Shown piece after piece: positions 28,874 through 36,579 of a stretch of DNA of 64,000 nucleotides (position 1 is its first letter; the number at the start of each line of letters is the position of its first letter). The DNA lies in the NCBI RefSeq assembly GCF_900115155.1, contig NZ_FOVM01000007.1, positions 166,613 through 230,612 on the forward strand. The letters run 5' to 3'. The notes beneath the pieces were generated by a model. That model did no database searches, was not told the DNA's origin, and saw only the letters and a list, made by a program, of their open reading frames with translations. Position numbers and translations under genes: made by a program. The stretch is from Mycetocola miduiensis (GTDB lineage Bacteria > Actinomycetota > Actinomycetes > Actinomycetales > Microbacteriaceae).

Positions 28874-29599
28874 ATGGACCTGAACGCTGCCACCTTCGAC
28901 GAGATCCTCCGCTTCGTCGACCTGGCCGGCGTTCTCGCGAACGCGATCCTCGGCGGCATTGCTGCGCGAACGGCTCGGCTCGACATGGTCGGATTCGTCA
29001 TCCTCGCGATCCTGAGCGGGCTCGGCGGCGGCCTGATCCGTGACACGCTGCTTCAGCAGGGTCCTCCCGTAGCCCTGACCGACCCCGCTTACCTCGCCAT
29101 CGCGATCACCGGTGCGTTCATCGCGTTCTTCGTTCCGTTTCGGGGGCGGTGGTCGCAGCGCTCGCTCGTGCTGATCGACGCCCTGGCCATCGGCTCCTGG
29201 GCAGCGGTCGGGGCACAGAAGACGCTGGAAGCAGACCTGGGCTGGCTTGCAGCCGTCGCCATGGGGATCGTCACGGCGGTCGGAGGCGGCGCCGTGCGCG
29301 ACGTGATGCTGCTCCGCATCCCGCGCATCTTCGGCGGCAACACCCTGTACGCGACGAGCGCGCTCGTGTCCAGCGTCGAGATGGTCGTGCTGAGCGGGTT
29401 GGGGATGCCGACTCTCGGTTCCTTCGTCGCGATGGCGACAGGCGCCCTCCTGTCGCTGCTTGCCCGTCGCTACGGCTGGACGCTGCCCACTGAAGTGCGT
29501 ATTCCCCGCCCGCGCCTGTGGAGTGATGTCGCGCGGAGCTTCCGCCGCCGGCGGCAGGAGCCGGATGCTTCGGAGCATGGCACAGAACCGCTCGCCTGA
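28874..29599 (+). CDS. TRIC/UPF0126 family cation channel-like protein
   Basis: Starting at ATG 28874, the 241-residue protein has seven predicted membrane helices in two related halves. Each half has a Gly-rich arginine motif (GLGGGLIRDTLL and AVGGGAVRDVMLLRIP). This matches the bacterial YadS/UPF0126 group, structurally related to trimeric intracellular cation channels. A basic cytoplasmic tail ends the protein. Physiological role is unknown. It is divergent from the alcohol dehydrogenase. Confidence 0.88.
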   Translation: MDLNAATFDEILRFVDLAGVLANAILGGIAARTARLDMVGFVILAILSGLGGGLIRDTLLQQGPPVALTDPAYLAIAITGAFIAFFVPFRGRWSQRSLVLIDALAIGSWAAVGAQKTLEADLGWLAAVAMGIVTAVGGGAVRDVMLLRIPRIFGGNTLYATSALVSSVEMVVLSGLGMPTLGSFVAMATGALLSLLARRYGWTLPTEVRIPRPRLWSDVARSFRRRRQEPDASEHGTEPLA

Positions 29600-29723
29600 C
29601 CTGCGGCATCCCTTCCCTGAAATTTCGTGGACACCCGCAAGCAGGAGTCGTAGCGTTGGACGGGTCACGTGGAGGAGCCCCCGTTCGAGGCTCAGGATCC
29701 GTGGCCATCGAGGAAGGACCATC

Positions 29724-30314
29724 ATGCCCACAATCCACGAGCACGAACCGCCGTATTCCGTCGGCTATTTCGTCGGCAGTCTGGCGTCGGCGTCGATCAA
29801 CAGGCAGCTCGCGGGCGCGCTGATCAAAGTCGCCCCAGAGGACTTCACGTTCACTGAGATCCCCATCAGGGACCTGCCGCTCTACAGTTACGACTACGAC
29901 GCGGACTATCCACCGGTCGCCCGTTCCTTCAAACAGGCCATCGCCGATGTGGATGCGGTCCTCTTCGTCACTCCGGAGTACAACCGTTCGATGCCCGGTG
30001 CGCTGAAGAACGCGATCGACTGGGGCTCGAGGCCATGGGGCGAGAACTCCTTCACCGCAAAGCCGTCTGCGGTGATCGGAGCGTCACCGGGGGCCATCGG
30101 AACCGCAGTGGCGCAGCAGAACCTGCGCAGCGTGCTGAGCTTCTGCAATTCACCGCAGATGAACGCGCCAGAGGCGTACATCCAGGTCACGCCTGGGCTC
30201 ATCGCCGAGGACGGATCGATCACCAACGAAGGGACCGAGGCGTTCCTTCGCGACTGGATGGCGGATTTTCTGACCTTCGTGACGCGCGTTCTCACTGTCG
30301 TCCCGCAGCGCTGA
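29724..30314 (+). CDS. NADPH-dependent FMN reductase family protein
   Basis: This 196-residue flavodoxin-like protein begins at ATG 29724 behind an AGGAAGGA site. Motifs include VGSLASASINRQLA (phosphate loop), FVTPEYNRSMPGALKNAIDW and GASPGAIGTAVAQQNLR. These define the ArsH/ChrR/YieF-type NAD(P)H:FMN or quinone reductases. It probably provides two-electron reduction of quinones or other oxidants. It ends just before the converging YchJ gene. Confidence 0.92.
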   Translation: MPTIHEHEPPYSVGYFVGSLASASINRQLAGALIKVAPEDFTFTEIPIRDLPLYSYDYDADYPPVARSFKQAIADVDAVLFVTPEYNRSMPGALKNAIDWGSRPWGENSFTAKPSAVIGASPGAIGTAVAQQNLRSVLSFCNSPQMNAPEAYIQVTPGLIAEDGSITNEGTEAFLRDWMADFLTFVTRVLTVVPQR

Positions 30315-30321
30315 CGGGCGC

Positions 30322-30717
30322 TCAGGCCGCGTCGAGGTAGGTCCAGGCGCGGCCGTCCCGTACGAACCGGCTCACCTCGTGCTGCTCACCGCGCCCGTCG
30401 GCTGAGCGGTAGAAGGCCCGGAACTCGACGACGCCGTCGTGGTCGAGTAGTCCGCCGTGTCGTGTTGCGAGAATGTCGAGCCGGTACCACCCCAGCTCAG
30501 GGTCAAGCTCGAGGGATGCCGGTCGGGTGCTCGGATGCCACGACCGCAGCAGGTAGTCCACGTCACCGGCGACGAATGCGGAGTATCGCGACCGCATGAG
30601 CCGTTCCGCTGTCGGGGCACCCGCTTGACCGCGGTGGAACGGTGCGCAGCAGAGGCCGTAGGTTTCTCCGCTCAGGCACGGACACCGGTCGGCGTCGGCA
30701 AGGTCAGCGAAGGGCAT
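30322..30717 (-). CDS. YchJ family (SEC-C-like zinc motif) protein
   Basis: From ATG 30717 this 131-residue protein starts with CPCLSGETYGLCCAPFH, the YchJ N-terminal zinc knuckle. It continues with TAERLMRSRYSAFVAGDVDYLLRSW and a short alpha+beta C-terminus (VVEFRAFYR, FVRDGRAWTYLDA). The family is widespread, but its function is not firmly known. The open frame upstream of 30717 is not conserved. Confidence 0.9.
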   Translation of the reverse strand: MPFADLADADRCPCLSGETYGLCCAPFHRGQAGAPTAERLMRSRYSAFVAGDVDYLLRSWHPSTRPASLELDPELGWYRLDILATRHGGLLDHDGVVEFRAFYRSADGRGEQHEVSRFVRDGRAWTYLDAA

Positions 30718-30805
30718 GATTCCATTATCCCGGCGGCTCGCGATTCCGACCGACGCCGGGCGTATGCACAGGCCCACCGACCGCTAGGCCAGCCCTCGAC
30801 CGCCT

Positions 30806-31879
30806 TCAGTGCCGTCGCCGTGAGCCGCTGCCGCGGCGAGTCCGCGCGGAGCCTTCCTCTTCGGAGCGGGTGGAAGCCATCCGTTTACGCCTGAACACGA
30901 GAAGCAGTACGACGAGAAGCCCGATAAGTGCGGTACCAAACAGGTACGGCAGCAGACCAGGTCCGGTGTCTTGCGCAACTCCGGGCAACGGTGCTGGCTG
31001 CGCGGCTCGTGCCTTCTGCACTTCCTCGGCCGTGACGGTAAAGGGCAGGGCTGTGCCGGTGCCGGTCACCTTTGTTGCGGCATCGGTGAGCGTGATGTCG
31101 AGGGTGTAGTCGCCGGGATTGAGGATGCTGGCCAGCGTCGTCTCCACACGTGTTGCGTCGTGTGCGTATACCGAACCCATCGCGACAGGCGCTTCACTGA
31201 CTGTCTTCCCGGAAGCGTCCTTGATCGTCATCCCGCCCGTCGGCTTCACGTTGGCGTTTCCGGTGTTGCTCAGTTCCACAATGACGACGGAGTGCGCCGC
31301 GGCGACTTTATGACCGGCCGCTCCGAACGCGAACCCCGGGTTCAATGGTCCGGGGACCCGAATCGACACGGCAACGGCCTGCCGGATCACCTGATCCAGC
31401 GCTACCCCGCCGGAGCCTTCGAGCGGAGCGTCGTTTTCGAGGACGAGGCTCGTGATGTATTGCCCGGGAGCGGTGTCAGCGGGCACGGTGATCGAGAATG
31501 TACGGATGTTCGCTTGCTCAGGATCGAGTTGAAGCACCTCCGTCGGATAGGAGACCCAGGTTGTCGTCGTCGACGGCGTGCCATCCCGGCCCTCCGCTCC
31601 GAAACCTCCGTTGGTGATCGAGTGAGCGTCGGCGGCGTATGTCCGGGCCGCGATGGGTTTCGGGCCATGGTTGCCAAGTTCCACCTCGTACTCCTCCGTC
31701 TGGCCAGGTTCGAGCAAGAGCTCGAAGTAGGAACCAGGCTGATTCACCGGCTTGAGGCTGAGTTGCACCGGTGGGGCTGTCGAGGCGGCTGCCGGGCCGG
31801 CGATTGAGGCGCTGCCGAGGAGTATCCCAGCCAGGGCAGTGGTGAGCAGCGCGAAGCGGCGAGCGGCGGTCTGTGGCAT
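30806..31879 (-). CDS. DUF916-type cell-surface protein with C-terminal anchor
   Basis: This 357-residue protein has a signal peptide (about 1-33) and beta-sandwich domains with the DUF916 features seen beside WxL proteins: LSLKPVNQPGSYFELLLEPGQ, then TFSITVPADTAPGQYITSLVL. One C-terminal helix (about 305-328) is followed by an Arg-rich tail. In Gram-positives DUF916 proteins bind peptidoglycan or scaffold WxL proteins at the surface. The WxL-like gene lies directly upstream on the same strand, separated by a strong hairpin. It starts at ATG 31879. Confidence 0.82.
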   Translation of the reverse strand: MPQTAARRFALLTTALAGILLGSASIAGPAAASTAPPVQLSLKPVNQPGSYFELLLEPGQTEEYEVELGNHGPKPIAARTYAADAHSITNGGFGAEGRDGTPSTTTTWVSYPTEVLQLDPEQANIRTFSITVPADTAPGQYITSLVLENDAPLEGSGGVALDQVIRQAVAVSIRVPGPLNPGFAFGAAGHKVAAAHSVVIVELSNTGNANVKPTGGMTIKDASGKTVSEAPVAMGSVYAHDATRVETTLASILNPGDYTLDITLTDAATKVTGTGTALPFTVTAEEVQKARAAQPAPLPGVAQDTGPGLLPYLFGTALIGLLVVLLLVFRRKRMASTRSEEEGSARTRRGSGSRRRH

Positions 31880-31978
31880 CGGGTATGGCCATACTTTCTT
31901 GGAGCTGCGTTCGCACGCATCAGGAAGCGTTGCACCCTGACCGGCGCTCGAGGGAGATCACGGTCAGCAGGAAAGAAG

Positions 31979-32014
31979 AATGTGGGGCCGAGCTGTGCCG
32001 CCCGGCCCCACATT
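31979..32014 (-). terminator. Intrinsic terminator/attenuator between WxL-like and DUF916 genes
   Basis: A perfect 12-bp stem (AATGTGGGGCCG at 31979-31990 against 32003-32014) encloses a 12-base loop. On the minus strand it is followed by a T-rich TTCTTCTTTCC. It lies downstream of the WxL-like gene and before the DUF916 gene, so it may reduce expression of the second gene relative to the first. Confidence 0.78.
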
Positions 32015-32038
32015 GGTTCAACTGCCGTCCAAAACGAA

Positions 32039-32584
32039 TTACGGAGCGCTGCTGATGGTGGTCGTCAGGGTGCCTGTGTAGGCTCCCGCGTAGGTGTTCG
32101 CCGGGATCGCGACGGCAAGGGCGACGGGGGCGGTGTACGTGCCCATTCCGCTCTGTGCCGCTGCGGACAGGACCGTGGTCTCGACATTCAGCGCAACGGC
32201 GCCAGCGGTCGGGGTAACGCCCGTCGCATCTTGTCCGGCCGTGCTGCTGACTGCGCCAATTGTTGCGGTGATACCCGCAGCCGGGATAACGGTCGCTCCG
32301 GCGCTGACCATGGCGGGGGTGGGTGCCAGATCGGTGACGATCTGAGTGACGTTCCAGCCGGCACCGCTACCTGTGCTGTCGTCAGCGTTGAGCGTCAGCG
32401 ACCCGACGCTCGATGCGGCTGCGTGCGAAGTCGCGACGGCGCCGAGCGTGATGTTGGCGACTGACGCGGTACGCTCGCCCGCGGTGACGGTTTGGACAAC
32501 GTCATCGGCGAATGCGGACGGCGCGATGAGCAGCGACCCGGCAACGAGCGCGCCGATTGCCGTGAATTTGACAGAGTTCTTCAT
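32039..32584 (-). CDS. WxL-like secreted surface protein
   Basis: This 181-residue protein starts at ATG 32584, with a signal peptide cut near SAFA-DD (about residue 27). The mature chain is Ala/Thr/Val-rich. Its end (GTYTAPVALAVAIPANTYAG, then YTGTLTTTI) is typical of C-terminal WxL domains. The first WxL motif appears as GWNVT with V in place of L, and no clear second one is seen, so I call it WxL-like. Such proteins attach non-covalently to peptidoglycan. The neighbouring DUF916 gene supports the assignment. The TTTAGG-AG-CCTAAA dyad at 32657-32670 lies upstream. Confidence 0.75.
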   Translation of the reverse strand: MKNSVKFTAIGALVAGSLLIAPSAFADDVVQTVTAGERTASVANITLGAVATSHAAASSVGSLTLNADDSTGSGAGWNVTQIVTDLAPTPAMVSAGATVIPAAGITATIGAVSSTAGQDATGVTPTAGAVALNVETTVLSAAAQSGMGTYTAPVALAVAIPANTYAGAYTGTLTTTISSAP

Positions 32585-32868
32585 TGGAAAATGTACTTTC
32601 AGAGTTAGGCGGGCCCGGCCGCGAAAAACGCAGCGCAAGCCATGAAAACCCCCCGGTTTAGGAGCCTAAAATTGAAGCTAGCCGACTGCAGGTACCCGCG
32701 AAATCCGGAAAGCGCGGTGCGCAAAATCCCATTAACGCGCCATGGAGCGACCGATGGCTCGGGACGTCTTCAACGCAAGAATCTTTGGCGACACCATCGA
32801 GTGTTATGACCTTCGAGCCGCGGATCGGGTCGCTGCGACCCGTTGTCATGGTCGGGCCCTTCTCTGGT

Positions 32869-32887
32869 TTAGGATTGCCTTACCTTG
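32869..32887 (+). promoter_or_regulatory. IdeR/DtxR-like iron box before the Fe3+ ABC operon
   Basis: The 19-bp string TTAGGATTGCCTTACCTTG matches 13 of 19 positions of the DtxR/IdeR consensus TTAGGTTAGGCTAACCTAA, with the TTAGG and ACCT arms intact. It ends 25 bases before the iron-binding lipoprotein start, where a bound repressor would block the promoter. The 327-base gap from 32585 to 32911 otherwise holds no gene. Confidence 0.7.
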
Positions 32888-32911
32888 CCCGGATCGATGG
32901 AAGCTCACTTC

Positions 32912-33949
32912 ATGCCCTCACGCTTGCGTCACGCACGCCTCGTCCCGGTCGTGCTCGCGTCTCTGCTGCTCGCAGGCTGCTCCGCCGGAGGTTCCAGCCC
33001 TAGCCAGGACCCAAGCGCTGACGACGCGCTCGTCGTCTACAACGCGCAACACGAGGAACTCACGACAGAGTGGGCCGAAGCCTTCACCGAGCAAACCGGC
33101 ATCGACGTTGTGCTCCGTAACGGTGATGACAGTGAACTCGGCAATCAACTCATTCAGGAAGGGACCGCCTCGAAAGCGGACGTCTTCCTCACCGAAAACT
33201 CCCCCGCGATGTCGCTGGTGGAGCAGGCTGGCCTCCTGGCCCCAGTCGATGAGGCCACTCTCGCCCTCGTGCCGGAGCAATACCGGCCTGCGTCCGGGGA
33301 CTGGACCGGCATCGCAGCCCGGTCCACCGTTATCGTCTACAACCCGGAACTGATCGAGGAAGAGGAATTGCCCACCTCGCTCCTCGACCTGGCCAAGCCG
33401 GAGTGGAAGGGCCGGTGGGGCGCTGCTCCTGGTAAAGCTGATTTCCAAGCCATTGTTTCAGCCGTGCTCGAGACCCAGGGCAAGGACGGCGCCCGGCGGT
33501 GGCTTGAGGGCATGGTGGCGAACGCCACCGAATACCGCAACAACATCGTCACCATGAAGGCAGTCAACGCCGGCGAGGTTCCGGTTGGCGTCATCTACCA
33601 CTACTACTGGTATCGCGACCAGGATGCCGCGGCCGAAGACAGCGGCAACACCAAACTGCACTACCTCGGCAATCAGGACCCGGGAGCCTTCGTCAGTGTG
33701 TCCGGCGGGGGCGTGCTTAAGAATGCCCCCCACGCCGACGAGGCCCAGCAGTTCATCGCATTTCTCGTGGGCAAGCAGGGCCAGCAAATCCTCGGCGAAG
33801 GCTACAGCTTTGAATACCCGGTCGCCTCGGATGTGCCGGCGAAGACGGAGCTCCCTCCTCTCGACGGCCTGGACGCCCCGATCATCGACCCCTCAACGCT
33901 GAACGGGCCACAGGTAATCGAGCTGATGACGGAAGCCGGACTCCTCTGA
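32912..33949 (+). CDS. Fe3+ ABC transporter substrate-binding lipoprotein
   Basis: The start is ATG 32912, eight bases after a GGAAG site; an ATG at 32897 lacks one. The 345-residue product has lipobox LLLAGC (Cys23) and a periplasmic-binding fold of the FbpA/FutA iron group. It begins LVVYNAQHEELT, with DVFLTENSPAM, and the iron-ligating double tyrosine appears in VIYHYYWYRD. It should capture ferric iron at the surface for the following permease and ATPase. An IdeR-like box lies just upstream. Confidence 0.9.
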   Translation: MPSRLRHARLVPVVLASLLLAGCSAGGSSPSQDPSADDALVVYNAQHEELTTEWAEAFTEQTGIDVVLRNGDDSELGNQLIQEGTASKADVFLTENSPAMSLVEQAGLLAPVDEATLALVPEQYRPASGDWTGIAARSTVIVYNPELIEEEELPTSLLDLAKPEWKGRWGAAPGKADFQAIVSAVLETQGKDGARRWLEGMVANATEYRNNIVTMKAVNAGEVPVGVIYHYYWYRDQDAAAEDSGNTKLHYLGNQDPGAFVSVSGGGVLKNAPHADEAQQFIAFLVGKQGQQILGEGYSFEYPVASDVPAKTELPPLDGLDAPIIDPSTLNGPQVIELMTEAGLL

Positions 33950-33978
33950 CCACGCAGACGACCCGCCCGCTCCTCGGG

Positions 33979-35502
33979 ATGCCGCAGCGACGCGCGGCGC
34001 CTCCCGTTCTCGTCACCGTCGTCGTTGTACTCGCCCTCGGCGCACTGATTCCCATCGGATACGTCGTCCAGGCTGCGGTAGCCATGGGCTGGGACGAGCT
34101 CGCGGCCCTCGTGTTCCGCCCGAAGGTTGGCGAGTTGCTCGCCAACACTGTCCTGCTCGTCATCATCGGCGTTCCGGCAACCGTTGTCCTGGGCGTCGGC
34201 GGCGCGTGGCTGGTCGAGCGCACCGCGCTACCTGGTCGCAAGGTGTTCGCGGTGGCGTTCGCGGCCCCGCTTGCGATTCCGGCTTTCGTCTCGAGCTACG
34301 GGTGGGCAAGTGCGGTGCCCTCCATCAGTGGGTTGTGGGGCGGTTTGCTCGTCGCCGTGACAGTGTATTTTCCACTGGTCTACCTGCCTGCGCTGGCGGC
34401 GATCCGCGGCCTCGACCCAGCGCTCGAAGAGTCAGCGCGCTCGCTCGGGATGGGCTCGTGGTCGGTGTTCAGCCGGGTCGTGCTGCCGCAGCTGCGCCTG
34501 GCGGTCCTCGGCGGCGGACTGGTGGTCGCGTTGCATCTGCTGGCTGAATATGGGGCTTTCGCCTTTCTGCGCTTCGACACATTCACCACTGCGATCGTTG
34601 TCGCCTATCAGGCGAGCTTCGCAGGCCCGAACGCGGCCGCCCTCGGGCTCGTCCTCGTGCTGCTGTGCCTCTGCCTGCTTGTCGCCGAATCACTCGCCCG
34701 CGGCCAGGCGCGCTACTCGCGCGTGGGTGGCGGGTCACCGCATCCGCCCGCGCGGCTGCCGCTCGGCCCTCTCACGCCAGTCGCCATCATCGCGGCGACC
34801 TGTGTCGTCGCCACGTCCACCCTCGTGCCGCTCACGAGTGTCGTGCGGTGGTTGTTCCATGGGGGCTCCGCCGACCTCGTCGGCCTCACGTCGGCCACCG
34901 GGCAGACTCTCCTCCTCGCCATTGCCGCAGCGGTCTGTGCAATCGCCGTCGCGCTCCCCTTCGCCTGGCTGGCGGTGCGCTATCCGGGGCGGCTCTCGCG
35001 TCTCCTGGAAGGTGCGGCGTACCTGGCGAGCAGTCTTCCCTCGATCATCGTCGCGCTCGCACTCGTCGTGACAACCATTGCCTTCGCACCGGCGCTTTAT
35101 CAGACGGCTTTCACGGTGATTGCTGCCTACGTGGTGATTTTCCTCCCCCGCGCGCTGGTCCCCCTCCGGGCCGGTCTCTCGCAGGTGCCCGAATCCCTCG
35201 AGGAAGCGGCTCGTTCCCTGGGCGTCGCACCGTTCCGGGCTCGGCTGCGAGTGACGGTACCGCTCCTCATTCCCTCGATTTGCGCGGGTGGCGCGCTCGT
35301 GGCGCTCGGTGCCGCGAACGAACTCACAGCCACGTTGCTCCTCGCGCCGACCGGAACCCGGACCGTCGCAACAAGCTTCTGGGCTGCTGCCTCGTCGCTC
35401 GACTACCCCACAGCGGCCCCATACGCGATAGTGCTCGTTTTGCTGTCGTGCCCGGCGGTCGCCCTCATGTTCGCCCACGCGACCGGACGGAACCTCCGAT
35501 GA
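33979..35502 (+). CDS. Fe3+ ABC transporter permease (FbpB-type, fused halves)
   Basis: This 507-residue permease has about twelve membrane helices in two homologous halves. Each carries an EAA-type loop (LEESARSLGMGSWSVFSRVVLP and LEEAARSLGVAPFRARLRVTVP). ATG 33979 has no clear ribosome site. A CTG at 33946 overlapping the previous stop is an alternative start that would add 11 residues. It forms the ferric iron channel of this operon. The stop overlaps the ATPase start by four bases. Confidence 0.92.
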   Translation: MPQRRAAPPVLVTVVVVLALGALIPIGYVVQAAVAMGWDELAALVFRPKVGELLANTVLLVIIGVPATVVLGVGGAWLVERTALPGRKVFAVAFAAPLAIPAFVSSYGWASAVPSISGLWGGLLVAVTVYFPLVYLPALAAIRGLDPALEESARSLGMGSWSVFSRVVLPQLRLAVLGGGLVVALHLLAEYGAFAFLRFDTFTTAIVVAYQASFAGPNAAALGLVLVLLCLCLLVAESLARGQARYSRVGGGSPHPPARLPLGPLTPVAIIAATCVVATSTLVPLTSVVRWLFHGGSADLVGLTSATGQTLLLAIAAAVCAIAVALPFAWLAVRYPGRLSRLLEGAAYLASSLPSIIVALALVVTTIAFAPALYQTAFTVIAAYVVIFLPRALVPLRAGLSQVPESLEEAARSLGVAPFRARLRVTVPLLIPSICAGGALVALGAANELTATLLLAPTGTRTVATSFWAAASSLDYPTAAPYAIVLVLLSCPAVALMFAHATGRNLR

Positions 35503-36551
35503 CCCTCCGCCTCAACAACATATCGAAGGCCTTCGGCGCAACGCCGGTACTCAACGATGTCAGCCTCGAAGTTCCAGACGGCGCCCGGATCGCACTCGTT
35601 GGCTCGTCGGGGAGCGGCAAAAGCACGCTGCTGCGGCTTATCGGTGGTTTTGAGCAGCCGGATACGGGAAGCATCGCGCTCGACGGCCGGGAGTTGAGCA
35701 GCCCGCATGCGACGGTGCCCGCTCACCGGCGCGGCATCGGCTACGTCGCACAGGACGGCGCATTGTTCCCGCACCTTTCAGTGGCCAGGAACATCGCATT
35801 CGGGATGCCCCGCGCGGCACGGCGAAAAGCTCGGGTGCAGGAGCTGATGGAACTCGCCTCCCTCGATCCTGCGCTCGCCGACCGCATGCCGCACCAACTC
35901 TCGGGCGGACAGCAACAACGGGTCGCCCTTGCTCGAGCGCTCACACAGCAGCCGAAGGTGATCCTCCTCGACGAACCGTTCAGCGCCCTGGACACCGGCC
36001 TGCGCGCCCAGACTCGCCAGGCCGTGGTCGACATCCTTGAGCGGAGCGGGGTGACTGCCCTGCTCGTGACCCACGACCGCGACGAAGCTCTTTCCTTCGG
36101 CCAGCAGGTCGGCGTGCTCGCCGAAGGTCGACTCGTTCAAGTCGGCGCGCCGGCGAGTGTGTTCGATGCACCGGTTGATGTGCGCGTCGCCGCGTTCCTC
36201 GGCGATGTGGTGCTGGTGCCAGCGTGTCTCACGGCGACCGACGCAGTCGATTGCGTTTTCGGTCGAGTGCCCGTGAGGCACGACCACAGCGGCGGCGCCG
36301 ACCGGGTGCACGCCATGGTGCGGCCCGAGCAGTTGCACCTGGCTCGAACAGCCGGCCCTAGCAATGCGACCGTCGTCGGCATCCGGTCAACGGGAGCCGG
36401 TGCGGAACTCACGCTGCGTTTCGGCGACGGGAGCTCCGCGGTGCAGGCGACGCATCGGGTGCCGTTGCACGCCGCGGACGCTTACGAGACAGGATGCTCG
36501 GTCAGCGTCGCCGTCAATGGCGGGATCGTTCTCTACCCCGGTCAGGGCTGA
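35499..36551 (+). CDS. Fe3+ ABC transporter ATP-binding protein (FbpC-type)
   Basis: This 350-residue ATPase has Walker A GSSGSGKST, Q-loop YVAQDGALFPHLSV, signature LSGGQQQRVALARAL and Walker B VILLDEPFSALD. A C-terminal TOBE-like domain (about 240-345) is typical of FbpC/PotA proteins. It starts at ATG 35499 in an ATGA overlap with the permease stop. It powers the iron importer. The next gene converges on it 28 bases away. Confidence 0.94.
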   Translation: MTLRLNNISKAFGATPVLNDVSLEVPDGARIALVGSSGSGKSTLLRLIGGFEQPDTGSIALDGRELSSPHATVPAHRRGIGYVAQDGALFPHLSVARNIAFGMPRAARRKARVQELMELASLDPALADRMPHQLSGGQQQRVALARALTQQPKVILLDEPFSALDTGLRAQTRQAVVDILERSGVTALLVTHDRDEALSFGQQVGVLAEGRLVQVGAPASVFDAPVDVRVAAFLGDVVLVPACLTATDAVDCVFGRVPVRHDHSGGADRVHAMVRPEQLHLARTAGPSNATVVGIRSTGAGAELTLRFGDGSSAVQATHRVPLHAADAYETGCSVSVAVNGGIVLYPGQG

Positions 36552-36579
36552 CGCGAGGAGCGCGCAGGCGACGTTTCGA

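Noticed and set aside
28775..29731. Long upstream extension of the alcohol dehydrogenase frame
   Set aside because: It is the antisense shadow of the TRIC-type gene and does not resemble MDR enzymes.
32657..32670. TTTAGG-AG-CCTAAA dyad as an IdeR box
   Set aside because: Half-sites are too close together and it fits the 19-bp consensus poorly; left as an unexplained dyad before the WxL-like gene.
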